NCBI GenBank assembly: GCA_050699635.1
Contig: JBOHFK010000001.1
Coordinates: forward strand, 62,001 to 126,000
DNA: 64,000 nt
Source of the DNA: GCA-003244245 sp050699635
GTDB lineage: Bacteria > Actinomycetota > Actinomycetes > Mycobacteriales > Pseudonocardiaceae
Direction of reading: 5' to 3'
Made by a program: the position numbers and the translations under genes. Position 1 is the first letter of the stretch, and every line of letters starts with the position of its first letter. Below, one piece after another: positions 1 through 9,176 of this stretch. The notes beneath the pieces were generated by a model, which was not told where the DNA came from, searched no databases, and was given only the letters and a program-made list of their open reading frames with translations.

Positions 1-60
1 ACAGGTGCCTCTGTTGCACGCTGAGTGGTCGAGCCGGACACGAGAGTCCCTGATCGTCTA

Positions 61-129
61 CTCCTGCCGGGTGAATTCGGCGACTCATAATCCGTCAGGT
101 CGTGGGTTCGAGTCCCACCCGCCCCACCA
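61..129 (+). repeat. tRNA 3'-end fragment, copy 1 (putative att site)
   Basis: The last part folds like the 3' half of a tRNA: anticodon loop CTCATAA (CAU), T-arm GTGGG-TTCGAGT-CCCAC and acceptor strand CCGCCCC followed by ACCA. No matching 5' acceptor strand (GGGGCGG) or D-arm lies upstream, and the 5' side of the anticodon stem does not pair, so this is not a working tRNA gene. The segment recurs at 8179-8246, including about 20 bp of upstream non-tRNA sequence, and its T-arm/acceptor part recurs at 14217-14243. Such 3'-tRNA repeats are typical attachment-site scars of elements that integrate into tRNA genes; that role is inferred. Confidence 0.75.
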
Positions 130-170
130 CTCCTAATTAGGTCAGATACTTCATCCAAGATCTAGATATT

Positions 171-246
171 TGATCCATGGGCATGGGCTATCTTCTGGGC
201 ATGACCAGGGCACGTGCTGACGCTCGACCCCGGCAACATCGAGGCC
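171..246 (+). repeat. att-flanking segment with TGGGCATG repeats, copy A
   Basis: This stretch just beyond the first tRNA fragment resembles 14249-14346 just beyond the third. Both begin TGATCYATGGGCATG, both contain GGGCATGACC followed by an ACGTGC, and both end GGCAACATCGARGCC. The octamer TGGGCATG occurs twice here and three times in the other copy. Short direct repeats beside an attachment core could be arm-type integrase sites; that is inference. No integrase gene is present in the window. Confidence 0.5.
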
Positions 247-760
247 GGGGGTGATTCGCTGCGTATCCGGTACGCCGGCGAAGGCCGGGCGCGGATCGTT
301 GTGCTGGCCAGCTCTGGGTCACACAGCGCTGGACGTCTGGTTACCGCAGCGACCGCCGCAGGGCTGCCCATCGAGGCCGTGCGCTGGTGCATGCCGTCGC
401 GCACCGGGCCTGCAGTTTCGTCGAACTACTCCAGCACGTGGTACCTGTCGGCCGCACGCGGCCTCGCAGCAGCGCCCGGCGTGCCGGACGACGTTCCGGT
501 TATCACGGTCCGTTCCTGGGACGAGGCGAGGGCAGCGATCCGAGCCGCGGACGCTTCTCGTGCGATTCCTGTCGCCGTCGCGTCGATGTGGCGAGCCGGT
601 CGTCGTCCGGCACCGCCACGACCACCGGATGGACTTCACTGGGCTGGCGGTCTACCGCGGTTGGCCGGGGTTCCACCTGGTCCGCGGCGAGTGGCCGCGG
701 GGGAGGTTCTGCACAAATGCGTGCACAGGGCTGATCCTCGGGCCGAGTGGGGCCGTTTGA
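214..760 (+). pseudogene. unrecognised reading frame, apparently frameshifted
   Basis: A GTG-started frame from 214 encodes a plausible, alanine-rich but unrecognised polypeptide to about position 590, where it turns into low-complexity Arg/Pro sequence. A second frame takes over there and reads HDHRMDFTGLAVYRGWPGF and onward to a stop at 758-760. The two halves look like one gene with a single frameshift near 590-600. I recognise no family and cannot exclude a chance open frame in GC-rich DNA. It lies between the first tRNA fragment and the asparagine-synthetase-like gene. Confidence 0.25.
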
Positions 761-890
761 GACCGCCCATCGGCCGCAGTCGGGATTGACCACTCCACGA
801 TCGGAGTTCTGGAGAGTGAGTCGGCTCTCCATCGCTGGATGGCCGGTCGGCCGTGACGTTCAATGGGATACCAGGATAGGTGATACCACA

Positions 891-2429
891 ATGTGCGGGA
901 TTGTCGCGGCTTTCGGCGAGATTGACAGCGGTAAGTGTGAGCGGATGCTCAACCGGGTGCAGCATCGGGGACCGGATGACACCGGGGTGCTGACGCTCGG
1001 CTCGGCCTGGTTGGGCCACCAGAGGCTCTCCATCGTCGACATCAGCCGCGGCAAGCAGCCGCTGGCCAACGGTGACGACACGGCGTGGATCGTCGGCAAC
1101 GGTGAGATCTACAACCACGAGGACCTCAGCGCGAAACTACCTCCTGGGCTGCTGCAGACCCGGTCGGACACCGAGGCGGCGCTGCACCTGGTGATGAGGG
1201 ACGGCCCAGCCTCGGTAGCCGAGCTCAGCGGCATGTTCGCGCTGGCGATGGTGACCGTCACCGGGGACGGGTTGGTCGCCCGCGACCCGATGGGTGTCAA
1301 GCCGCTGTACTGGATTAACGGAGCGGATGGCACGTTATTCGCCAGCGAGCTGCGGGCCTTCGACCTGCAGGACCGGCCCCGGGTGGCCTCCTTCCCGCCC
1401 GGCTGCCTGTGGACCCCGGCCACCGGCATCGTGCGGTATGCCGACTCGGTTCCGGTAGGGGTCCGCCCCGCCCGCCGGGCACAGCACCCGGCCTGGGACA
1501 ACGGGGTGCTTGAAAGGGTCAGGGACTCCGTGGTGCTGTCCGTGCGGCGGCGGATGATGGGCGATGTCGACGTGGGCGTGTTCCTCTCCGGCGGGCTGGA
1601 CTCCGCGATCGTCGCCGCGATCGCTGCGGAGCATGCCCGCCGCCGCGGCGACGTCCTGCCCACCTTCGCGGTCGGCACCAAAGACAGCAACGACCTGTTG
1701 GCAGCCCGGCGGGTCGCCGAGTTCATCGGTAGCGACCACCACGAGGTCATCGCCACCGCTGAGTCCATCAGCGCGGAGCTGGATAATGCGGTCGAGGTGA
1801 TCGAGCATTACGACCCTGCCTTGGTCCGTAGCGCGGTGCCGAACCTGCTGCTGGCGCGTGAGGCGGCCAAACAGGTCAAGGTGGTGCTCACGGGTGAGGG
1901 TGCCGACGAGCTCTACGGCGGCTACAGCTACATGCACAGCCCGGAGTTCGCCGACCCGAACGCATTGCATGCCGAGCTAGTGCGCAGCCTTGAGCAGCTG
2001 CACCACCTGAACCTGCAGCGCTGCGACCGGACGACTATGCATTTCGGGCTCGAGGCCCGCGAACCGTTCCTCGACGTCGACGTGGTGCGCACCGCGCTGA
2101 CCCTGCCGCCGGAGTGGAAGAAGACCACCGGTGGCCGGCCGGAGAAGGCGGTGCTGCGCGAAGCTTTCACCGACTGGCTGCCCGAGGAGCTACTCTGGCG
2201 CGGCAAGGAGCAGTTCGGCGATGGCTCGGGCGCCGGCGAGGTGCTCGCCGCGCTGGCCTTGAGCAACACTGGCAACGCTAACGCCCGCGACGCTGAAGGG
2301 GCTGACCCGCAGCCGCCGGACAGCTGGGCACTGCGCAGCGATGAGGAGATCCTCTACTACCGGATCTGGGGGCGCTACTTTTCCGGGGTGCGCCCCCACT
2401 CGACGCTGGGCTGCTTCGCGACTCCGTGA
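891..2429 (+). CDS. asparagine synthetase B-like glutamine amidotransferase
   Basis: 512-residue glutamine-hydrolysing amidotransferase that would amidate a carboxylate, classically aspartate to asparagine with ATP. The start at 891 is fixed by MCGIV: Cys2 becomes the N-terminal nucleophile once Met is removed, and AGGATAGG lies just upstream. The class II glutaminase domain spans about residues 2-170, with RLSIVD and NGEIYNH binding motifs. The synthetase domain follows, with pyrophosphate-binding loop SGGLDS at about 233-238 and GEGADELYGGY near 332. Length is slightly under that of E. coli AsnB. It stops one base from the convergent amidohydrolase gene and sits in a block with an osmoprotectant transporter and a methyltransferase, so the true substrate may be a specialised metabolite (inference). 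Biosynthetic relatives of AsnB share these motifs and cannot be excluded. Confidence 0.85.
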   Translation: MCGIVAAFGEIDSGKCERMLNRVQHRGPDDTGVLTLGSAWLGHQRLSIVDISRGKQPLANGDDTAWIVGNGEIYNHEDLSAKLPPGLLQTRSDTEAALHLVMRDGPASVAELSGMFALAMVTVTGDGLVARDPMGVKPLYWINGADGTLFASELRAFDLQDRPRVASFPPGCLWTPATGIVRYADSVPVGVRPARRAQHPAWDNGVLERVRDSVVLSVRRRMMGDVDVGVFLSGGLDSAIVAAIAAEHARRRGDVLPTFAVGTKDSNDLLAARRVAEFIGSDHHEVIATAESISAELDNAVEVIEHYDPALVRSAVPNLLLAREAAKQVKVVLTGEGADELYGGYSYMHSPEFADPNALHAELVRSLEQLHHLNLQRCDRTTMHFGLEAREPFLDVDVVRTALTLPPEWKKTTGGRPEKAVLREAFTDWLPEELLWRGKEQFGDGSGAGEVLAALALSNTGNANARDAEGADPQPPDSWALRSDEEILYYRIWGRYFSGVRPHSTLGCFATP

Positions 2430-2430
2430 G

Positions 2431-3282
2431 CTACAGGTCGCCGCCTTCGTCGAGGAGACGGTCGATCTCCCGTCGCAGCAGGCCCAGCCGACCCTCCCGC
2501 ACCAGCGGGATATCTCTTCGCCGGCGGCGCACCAGCGAGAGGTCGACGTCGATGGTGAGTAGATGCTCCCTGTCCTCGTCGGCCTCTGCGATCACTTCAC
2601 CCCACGGGTCGACGATGTGGGAGCCGCCCCAGAAGCGCAGCGACCCCTCGGTGCCGACGCGGTTGACGAACACCACGTAGAGCTGGAACATCCGCCCGTA
2701 GAACCGGGTGATGCCGCGCCAGTAGGACCGCGAGTCGTACTTCTCGGGGAACACGCTCTGCGCGCTGCATGCGGGTACCAGCAGGATGATCGCCCCATCC
2801 TGGGTGGCCACGTAGGCCAGCTGCGGCTGCCACGCGTCGTTGCACACAAGGGTGGCGGCGCGGTGCCGTCCACCCAGGATCGGGAAGGCCCGGGACGACT
2901 GGCCGGGCAGGAAGTGCTTGCGCTCCTCGAAGATCGCGTAGTTGGGCAGGAACAGCTTGCGATGCACGTGCACCAGCAGACCGTTCTCGTAGTAGGCCGC
3001 GCTGTTGTAAATGTGCAGGCCGTGTGCCTGCGCCTCAGGAAACCCGAGCAGCACACCCGCGCCCTTGGCCGCTTTGGCCAGCTTCGCAATCCGTTGGTCG
3101 TCCGTGGAGACAGAGATGTCCTCCTTGAGGTCTCCGATCGAGTAGCCGCTGAGCGACAGTTCGGGGAAAACCACGAGATCCGTGCCCTCGCTGACTGCCT
3201 GGACGATCACTTGCTGGGCACGCGCGATGTTGGCCTCGAGATCACCGGGCCGAGAGTCGACCTGTGCGAGCGTGATGCGCAT
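2431..3282 (-). CDS. carbon-nitrogen hydrolase (nitrilase superfamily)
   Basis: 283-residue amidohydrolase of the nitrilase superfamily, which cleaves C-N bonds of amides, carbamoyl groups or nitriles via a Glu-Lys-Cys triad. The triad is visible: Glu41 in FPELSLSGY, Lys109 in HRKLFLP and Cys147 in LVCNDAW. Length matches single-domain members. It lies last in a same-strand run of methyltransferase, permease, ATPase, permease and binding protein, about 106 nt after the binding protein gene, and converges with the amidotransferase gene at 891-2429. Together these two could make and hydrolyse the same amide (inference). Substrate unknown; beta-ureidopropionase-like or glutaminase-like activity are alternatives. 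Confidence 0.85.
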   Translation of the reverse strand: MRITLAQVDSRPGDLEANIARAQQVIVQAVSEGTDLVVFPELSLSGYSIGDLKEDISVSTDDQRIAKLAKAAKGAGVLLGFPEAQAHGLHIYNSAAYYENGLLVHVHRKLFLPNYAIFEERKHFLPGQSSRAFPILGGRHRAATLVCNDAWQPQLAYVATQDGAIILLVPACSAQSVFPEKYDSRSYWRGITRFYGRMFQLYVVFVNRVGTEGSLRFWGGSHIVDPWGEVIAEADEDREHLLTIDVDLSLVRRRRRDIPLVREGRLGLLRREIDRLLDEGGDL

Positions 3283-3388
3283 CGCTACCTCCCAGACAAC
3301 GGCGGCGGGACGGTGACGCGCTCAAGATATCGATGAGAAGAGCGTTCACGCGGTGCGGGCCCTGGAGCTGCCGACCTGGCGGTCGGCG

Positions 3389-4378
3389 TCAGTTGCCGAT
3401 GAAGCCCTGTTGTCGTAGCCACGCCCGAGCGATGTCACGTGGGTTCTTTCCGTCCTGGGAAACCTGCTTGTTCAGCGTGATCATGACGTCGTTCGTCAGC
3501 TTCGCGGCGATCGGATTGAGCACCCCGGCAATGTCCGGGTTACGGTCGAAGGCGTCCTTGCGGAGGCTGACCGCGGCGTTGAACTTCGGGAAGAAACTCT
3601 TGTCGTCGGTCAGCACGGTAAGCCCCAGGGCCAGGATCCGCCCGTCGGTGGTGAACACCTCACCGAAGTTGCACGGGTTGCTATTGGCGACGGCCTGGTA
3701 GATAGGGCCTTCGTCCAGCGTCTTGAGCTTGTCGGTGGGCACCCGGAACCCGTAAGCCTTCTCCACACCTGGCAAGCCATCGTTGCGCCCGACGAATTCC
3801 TGCGCGACGCACAGTGTGGCATCCGGCGAGCCTGAGTTCGCCAGCTTCGCGAAGTCGGAGAGCGTCGTGACCCTGAGCCGGTCCGCGGTCTCCTTCTTCA
3901 CGCCGAGCGCGTAGGTGTTCTCGAACGGCGTCGGATCCAGCCAGACGATGTTGTTCGCGGTGTCGGCCTGCTTGACGGCCTGGTACTGCCGCTGGGAGTC
4001 GGGAATGGGGTTGCTCTGCTTGAGGTGGGTGGTCCAGGCCGTCCCGGTGTACTCCCAGTACAGGTCGATCGCGCCGGAAGTCAGGGCTGCCCTGGTGGGC
4101 ACCGAGCCGACGATGCCGCACTTGTCGTTCGCGGTGGCCTGCGCCGCCTGTAGCGCGGCGATGGTGAGCTGGCAGAGCACCTTCTGTTCGTCGAACTCTT
4201 TGCTGCCGACGCTATAGGTCTGCCCCTGCAGTGACGGGCCCCGCGCGATGCTGCCGCCTTGCGCGCTGGGCCCGCTGCTGTTGAGCACGCTGCACCCGGT
4301 CACTGTGACAGCTACTGCGCTGAGGATTACCAGCGCGCTGATACGCCACTGACCTCGTCCCCGCCTGGTTTGCCGCAC
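3389..4378 (-). CDS. osmoprotectant ABC transporter, substrate-binding lipoprotein
   Basis: 329-residue extracytoplasmic binding protein of the OpuAC/ProX/OsmF type, which delivers glycine betaine, choline, carnitine or related compounds to its membrane partner. The N-terminus is a lipoprotein signal: basic start, hydrophobic stretch and lipobox TVTGC with Cys29 as the lipidated residue. The mature part has typical family sequence (YSVGSKEFDEQKVLCQLTI; DLYWEYTGTAW). It starts 20 nt after the upstream permease stop, so it is the fourth transporter gene of the unit. Ligand cannot be set from sequence; ergothioneine-type ligands are also known for relatives. Confidence 0.88.
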   Translation of the reverse strand: MRQTRRGRGQWRISALVILSAVAVTVTGCSVLNSSGPSAQGGSIARGPSLQGQTYSVGSKEFDEQKVLCQLTIAALQAAQATANDKCGIVGSVPTRAALTSGAIDLYWEYTGTAWTTHLKQSNPIPDSQRQYQAVKQADTANNIVWLDPTPFENTYALGVKKETADRLRVTTLSDFAKLANSGSPDATLCVAQEFVGRNDGLPGVEKAYGFRVPTDKLKTLDEGPIYQAVANSNPCNFGEVFTTDGRILALGLTVLTDDKSFFPKFNAAVSLRKDAFDRNPDIAGVLNPIAAKLTNDVMITLNKQVSQDGKNPRDIARAWLRQQGFIGN

Positions 4379-4398
4379 GGTTGTCCTCCTTCGTGTCC

Positions 4399-5196
4399 TC
4401 AGGTGATGCGGGTGCGCACTAAACGCTCCGCCACGCCGGCCAGCCAGTCGACCATCAGGGCCAGAGCGGCGATGATCGCGCCAGCGGTGATCAACACCAC
4501 GGGCCGATTCAGGGTCTGCGCCCGGACGATCAGGGAGCCCAGGCCACCGCCGCCGACAAAGGTGGCCAGCACGGCGGTACCGACGTTGAGCACCAGCGCC
4601 ACCCGGATCCCGGCCACCATCACCGGCACGGCCAGCGGCAGCTCCACCCGAAACAGTGTCGACCGGGCCGACATCCCCGTCCCCCTGGCAGCCTCGATCA
4701 GCGCGGGATCCACCTGCTGCAGCCCGACGACAGTGTTACGGAGCACGGGCAGCAGCGCGGCCGCCACCAGAGCTACGATCACCGAGAAGGGGTTGAAGCC
4801 GAATGGCGGCGGAGCAAAGGCCGTCAGCACGAGCACGCCGTAGGGCGGCAGCGCCTGCGCGAAGCCCCCGACCGCAAGCACCGCAGCCCGGATCCGGCGG
4901 GCCCGCCGCCGGCTGAGCAGGATGCCCAGCGGCACCGCGATCACGATCACGAAGAAGGTCGAGTAAGCGGTCAGGACCAGGTGCTGCCCGAGGTTGGACA
5001 GGATTCCGGAGGGCTGTAGCGCTCGCGCCTCGATATCGTCCAATGTCCGGGTCGACACCCACAGCGCGACGGCTGCGAGGCCGAGCAGCACGATGATCGG
5101 GGTGCTCAGCAGGTCGGCGTTGGACCGCAGCCAGCCGCGACGCTGCGCCGCGACCGGCGACCGCGTGGTTGGACCGAGAACCCCACCTGCGCTCAC
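4399..5196 (-). CDS. osmoprotectant ABC transporter permease (OpuCB/ProW type)
   Basis: 265-residue inner-membrane permease with several hydrophobic segments and the EAA-type loop region (ALIEAARGTGMSARSTLFRVELPLAVPVMVAGIR) that contacts the ATPase. It overlaps the end of the ATPase gene by 4 nt, indicating translational coupling. With the second permease at 6298-6984 it forms the heteromeric channel typical of OpuC systems. The N-terminal 40 residues precede the first membrane helix and are poorly conserved, so the start is less certain. Confidence 0.87.
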   Translation of the reverse strand: MSAGGVLGPTTRSPVAAQRRGWLRSNADLLSTPIIVLLGLAAVALWVSTRTLDDIEARALQPSGILSNLGQHLVLTAYSTFFVIVIAVPLGILLSRRRARRIRAAVLAVGGFAQALPPYGVLVLTAFAPPPFGFNPFSVIVALVAAALLPVLRNTVVGLQQVDPALIEAARGTGMSARSTLFRVELPLAVPVMVAGIRVALVLNVGTAVLATFVGGGGLGSLIVRAQTLNRPVVLITAGAIIAALALMVDWLAGVAERLVRTRIT

Positions 5197-6305
5197 TGGT
5201 GAGGCTTCCGCGCCTGCAGTCCGCCGACCAGGGAATCCCAGCGCAGCGCGCCGACCCCCCGGCCCTCATCGTCCACCACAACCACCACCGAGGCGAGCGC
5301 GTCGAGCATCGTATCGACAGCGTCGTACACAGTGCCCGACAACGGCACCGTGACCAGCGACGGCGTGCCCTCGACACCGGGCAGGTGCTGCCAGGCCACT
5401 GGTCGGCCGGACCGGTCGACTTCGACAGCGGGATGCGCACCGGCCTGCGCCGGGGAAGTCACGATCTCGTCCAACTCCAGTGCGGCGAGGTCCAGCAAGC
5501 TGAGCCGGCGAACCGCTGCGCCGCTGCCGATGAATTCGGCGACGAAGTTGTCGGCCGGTCGGCTCAGGACCTCCTCCGGGGTGTCGTACTGGGCGATCCG
5601 CCCGCCCGCAGCGAAGATCGCGATGCGGTCACCGAGCTTGACCGCCTCCTGCAGATCGTGGGTGACGAAGCAGATCGTCTTGCGCACAGTCCGCTGGATC
5701 TCGAGGAACTCGTCTTGCAGTCGCTCCCGGGTGATCGGGTCGATCGCGCCGAACGGCTCGTCCATAAGCATCACCGGTGGGTCGCCGGCCAGCGCGCGGG
5801 CCACTCCGACGCGCTGCTGCTGGCCTCCGGAGAGCTGCCGGGGGTGCCGATCGCGGAACTCTCCCGGCTTCAGCCCGACCAACTCCAGCAGCTCGTCGAC
5901 CCGATGGCGGATCCGGTTGCGCTCCCAGCCCAGCATTCTGGGCACCACCGCGACGTTCTCGCCCACGGTGAAGTGAGGGAACAGGCCAATTTGCTGGATT
6001 ACGTAGCCGATCCGGCGGCGCAGCTGGTCGGCGTTTACCTCGGTGACGTCCTCGCCGTCGAGCAGGATCCGGCCAGTGGTGGGCTCGATGAGGCGGTTCA
6101 TCATCTTCAGCGTCGTCGTCTTGCCGCAACCGGATGGACCGACGAGCATCACGATCGAGCCCCGCGGGACCGCGAGATCCAGCTCCGCGACGGCTGGTGC
6201 GCTCTGCCCGGGATAAGTCTTGCTCACTCCCTCCAGGACGATCATCGGCTTCGGATCGGGGTGGTGCCCGGCGACGCCGCGCGGGTCGGTGGCCGTCTCA
6301 GACAC
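5193..6305 (-). CDS. osmoprotectant ABC transporter ATP-binding protein with CBS domain (OpuCA/ProV type)
   Basis: 370-residue ATPase. Walker A GPSGCGKTT is at about residues 56-64, the signature LSGGQQQR near 155, and Walker B LMDEPFGAID follows. The C-terminal part (about 310-360) contains a CBS-like module, which in OpuA/OpuC systems senses ionic strength or cyclic di-AMP (known for the family, not shown here). It overlaps the upstream permease by 8 nt and the downstream permease by 4 nt. Met21 is an alternative start immediately before the ABC domain. Confidence 0.9.
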   Translation of the reverse strand: MSETATDPRGVAGHHPDPKPMIVLEGVSKTYPGQSAPAVAELDLAVPRGSIVMLVGPSGCGKTTTLKMMNRLIEPTTGRILLDGEDVTEVNADQLRRRIGYVIQQIGLFPHFTVGENVAVVPRMLGWERNRIRHRVDELLELVGLKPGEFRDRHPRQLSGGQQQRVGVARALAGDPPVMLMDEPFGAIDPITRERLQDEFLEIQRTVRKTICFVTHDLQEAVKLGDRIAIFAAGGRIAQYDTPEEVLSRPADNFVAEFIGSGAAVRRLSLLDLAALELDEIVTSPAQAGAHPAVEVDRSGRPVAWQHLPGVEGTPSLVTVPLSGTVYDAVDTMLDALASVVVVVDDEGRGVGALRWDSLVGGLQARKPHQ

Positions 6306-6984
6306 GGATCCCCCTCGGCACGGTCAGTCGCCCGATAATGGCGTAGAAGATCTCGAAGACAGCGGCGACCACCAGACAGCCCAGTGTGCCGACGAGGACC
6401 TGATTCAGAGCGTTAGCAGCGCCGTAGCGGGACAGCCCGGTCAGCACCAGCTGGCCGAGCCCCGGCCCACGCACCAGCGCAGCAACCGCGGCGATCGCGA
6501 TGTCGATCAGGGTGGCGACCCGGATCCCGTTGAGGATCACCGGCCAGGCCAGCGGCAGCTGGATCCGGACCAGGCGGCGCAGGCGGCCCATACCCAGGCC
6601 CTTGGCGGATTCCAGCACGGCGTCATCCACCAAGGACAGCCCAGCCACGCTGTTGCGCAGCACCGTATAGAGCGAGTAGATGGTCAGCGCGGTGACTGTG
6701 GTGGCGGCACCGAGGCCGAACAGTGGGAGCAGCAGCACCAGCAGCGCCAGGGAGGGCACCGTCAGCGCCGCCGCTGTGACGACTAGGGCACCCTCGCATA
6801 TCGCGCCGAGGAACCAGCCGAGCGACCACCGCTCCGGCGCTGCTTCGCCGGTACTGACCAGTAAAGCGAACGCGACACTGATCGCCGAGCCGAGGGCGAT
6901 CGCGAAGAACACCACGAGAAAGTGCTGCTCGCCGTAGAACAACACGGTGCCGGCATTCTCCCGGACGTAGTTGATGACGTCCAC
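6298..6984 (-). CDS. osmoprotectant ABC transporter permease (OpuCD type)
   Basis: 228-residue second permease of the transporter, with about five to six membrane segments and the conserved coupling loop (DAVLESAKGLGMGRLRRLVRIQLPLAWPVILNGIR). First of four overlapping or closely spaced transporter genes. A 150-nt gap separates it from the methyltransferase gene upstream, so the transporter could have its own promoter. The start codon gives MDVINYVRENAGTVLFYGEQ, a normal short cytoplasmic N-terminus. Confidence 0.87.
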   Translation of the reverse strand: MDVINYVRENAGTVLFYGEQHFLVVFFAIALGSAISVAFALLVSTGEAAPERWSLGWFLGAICEGALVVTAAALTVPSLALLVLLLPLFGLGAATTVTALTIYSLYTVLRNSVAGLSLVDDAVLESAKGLGMGRLRRLVRIQLPLAWPVILNGIRVATLIDIAIAAVAALVRGPGLGQLVLTGLSRYGAANALNQVLVGTLGCLVVAAVFEIFYAIIGRLTVPRGIRV

Positions 6985-7134
6985 GGCCCTCCTTCCGCGG
7001 TGCTGGAGCCAGCACCATGTCCGGAACGCCCGGACTAGTCCGCCGGTTTTCCGTGGCGGCGCCAGCTAGTGTCCGCGAGGCAGCGGCTGTGCTGACGACT
7101 TCACCCACATCGGGTTTATGCACAGCACATCGGT

Positions 7135-7929
7135 TCATTCGAACCAGGACTGGGAGATGTCGCTGACCTTCTCCGCGACGAACGCAACGTAGTACAGCGG
7201 CTCGCCCTGCACCGACAGGCGGTGCCGGTAGCGCTCCTTGGCCAGGTGCCGGATGACCTCCTCGTCGAACATTCGATGTATCAGGCTGCTGAAACCACTC
7301 AAATCGCGCTTGGCGACGAAGTCCTCCTTGATGGTGAAGGCCACCAGGCCTGGGGTGGAGATGAGATTGTAGGCCACCGCGAAAGCGTGCGGCGGCATGT
7401 CGTCGAAGCCCAGCGCGGCCACCGTCGTCATTGTGTTGAGGTCGGCTCCGGCGAGCGTGTCACGTTGGTCGTGCGCTAGGTCGGTGAGATCGCCGACGAG
7501 GTATCGCTCATAGACTCCGGGGCGGTCCCGGTGAGCCGCGGCGGCTGCCTCTTCGATGATGTCGATGCCGTAGACGGCCCCCACCCGGAGCCCGCGAAGC
7601 TCCTCGCCGACCATCCCGTTCCCAGCCCCGACATCGAGCACCCGGAGCCCGCCCGGCTCGGTCCCTGACTCGGCGAGCACCTGAGCGAGCAACCTTCGGA
7701 TCACACGTGGTGACTCACACTTGAGCTTGTCGTAGAAGAGTCGCTCGTAGAGGCCAGGAACGTCGTAGATCTCGTGGTAATCGTGGAAGCGAATGCGTTT
7801 TCGTTCCCTGTCAACCAAGATCTCGCACCACTCCTCATCTTGGTCGAGGTCTTCCCCAACCTCTGGGAACAGGACCTCGAAGTCAACACGAGTTGCAGTC
7901 TCTGGAACGATCGGCTCAATCAGGCTCAT
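7135..7929 (-). CDS. class I SAM-dependent methyltransferase
   Basis: 264-residue protein with SAM-binding motif I VLDVGAGNGMVGEEL at about residues 98-112 and an acidic motif II (YGIDIIEEAAAAA). The first 75 residues, containing EEWCEILVDRERKRIRFHDY, form an extra N-terminal part likely tied to substrate choice. It is the first gene of the reverse-strand block with the osmoprotectant transporter and amidohydrolase. N- or O-methylation of an amide- or amine-containing osmolyte would fit the context, but that is inference; no specific family member is recognised. Confidence 0.8.
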   Translation of the reverse strand: MSLIEPIVPETATRVDFEVLFPEVGEDLDQDEEWCEILVDRERKRIRFHDYHEIYDVPGLYERLFYDKLKCESPRVIRRLLAQVLAESGTEPGGLRVLDVGAGNGMVGEELRGLRVGAVYGIDIIEEAAAAAHRDRPGVYERYLVGDLTDLAHDQRDTLAGADLNTMTTVAALGFDDMPPHAFAVAYNLISTPGLVAFTIKEDFVAKRDLSGFSSLIHRMFDEEVIRHLAKERYRHRLSVQGEPLYYVAFVAEKVSDISQSWFE

Positions 7930-8178
7930 GACGATACAAAATCCTCCGCTGGAGTCACCTCGGCCGGCGCGTATCCCATTACGTGATCACTGACCGCCAT
8001 GCGCGAGGAGGGTAGTTTACCGTGCCACAATGCAGGCTGCAGCGCGCTCCAGCTCGCGGGGCGGCCAGGGCGGCGAATACCTCCAAGGCACATCTGACCA
8101 GTCCATGAACTCGCGTCCTCGCCTGCCTGCCGAGGCCTCTGGCCACGAACTTGTACAGGCTAGTGCCCAGGTGGAATG

Positions 8179-8246
8179 CTCCTGCTGGGTGAATTCGAAG
8201 GCCTCATGATCCGTCAGGTCGTGGGTTCGAGTCCCACCCGCCCCAC
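8179..8246 (+). repeat. tRNA 3'-end fragment, copy 2 (putative att site)
   Basis: Near-duplicate of 61-129. It shares the CTCCTGCYGGGTGAATTCG lead-in, a CAU-type anticodon loop (CTCATGA) and an identical T-arm and acceptor strand down to GCCCCAC. The terminal CCA is not present. It separates the osmolyte/amide block from the permease-monooxygenase block. Confidence 0.75.
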
Positions 8247-9176
8247 TTGTTGCCGCTGGTAACGGAGCTGTCCTCGGTGCCACGCGCTACTCGCGAAGAT
8301 CGCATCCCTCGACCTGCGGGCCCGCTGTCCTGCTACACAGCGCGCCGAGTGGTTACGTTCCGTTCGTGATCAACTTTCTCCGTACAGTCCGGCAGTGGCT
8401 CTGAGCGGAGGGCTAGGCCGGGCGTTCAATCAGGTGGCAGAGATGCGGTACCGCGAACCGGGCGCTGACGTCGGGTACTCGTGACGCCCGGAGGAAGTCA
8501 CCATCTGTGCGACGCTGCGCTGGGAGGTCCGCGCGGCCGTGCTGGCGGCCTGGACTGTCCGCCCGAGTTGGCCGGCGGGTGCCTCCGGATGCTCGCTGAG
8601 CCCGGCGCCGCTGAGTGCGCGGTTGCCGCGGTCAAGCGGCGGACGTGCTACTTCGCCGGACCGCTCTCCGCCCAGCCTGGCACGGTCGCAGGGGCAGTTA
8701 GCTTATCCGGCGGAGTGGCGCCGAAGGTGATCACGTTCGACCGCGCGCACCTTCCGCCGCGTCCGCCGGACGGCGACGAAGGGTGGCCGGGGTTGAGGTG
8801 AGATCTTGAACCTCCAAGCCGGCCGTTCCGCCGCACGGAACCCGGTGTACGCGAGGACTTCGCTTCACGATTAGCCGCCACAATTCTCCGCGAGATATAG
8901 AGGCGTTTATGGAGACGCTGTCCGAACTCACCCGGTATGCAGACGGGTCAGGCACCGCCACCCCTGCGGCGCGAGTCCTTCGAGCACTCAATGTCAGAGC
9001 CCTCCGCGGAATCCGGCAAGAAAGCAATTACGCGGCGAAGCCGGACATCGGGGCGGCAATGGGAACAACCGGTATTACCGACGGTCCGCGGACGCGAAAA
9101 TCGTTGGAGATGTGACCGGCGAATGTGGTGAAGTCGCCAGGGGCCCAGCGAAGGCAGCTGGGGAGGGGAAGTACTG
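8247..9176. other. gene-poor stretch after tRNA fragment 2
   Basis: No convincing gene. A 106-codon plus-strand frame at 8481-8801 has no recognisable motif and a composition like other chance frames in this GC-rich DNA. The last 25 bases hold a good ribosome binding site (GGGGAGGGG) for the permease gene at 9177. Confidence 0.5.

Noticed and set aside
61..129. A functional tRNA-Met gene
   Set aside because: No 5' acceptor strand or D-arm and a mismatched anticodon stem; only the 3' half is present.
891..7929. Ergothioneine or NAGGN biosynthesis cluster
   Set aside because: No EgtB/EgtD-type or NAGGN synthetase gene is present; only the amidotransferase and a generic methyltransferase resemble parts of those pathways.
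8017..8283. 88-codon reverse frame containing GAGGTRTHDLTDHEAF
   Set aside because: Another frame read backwards through tRNA fragment 2; no protein-like features outside it.
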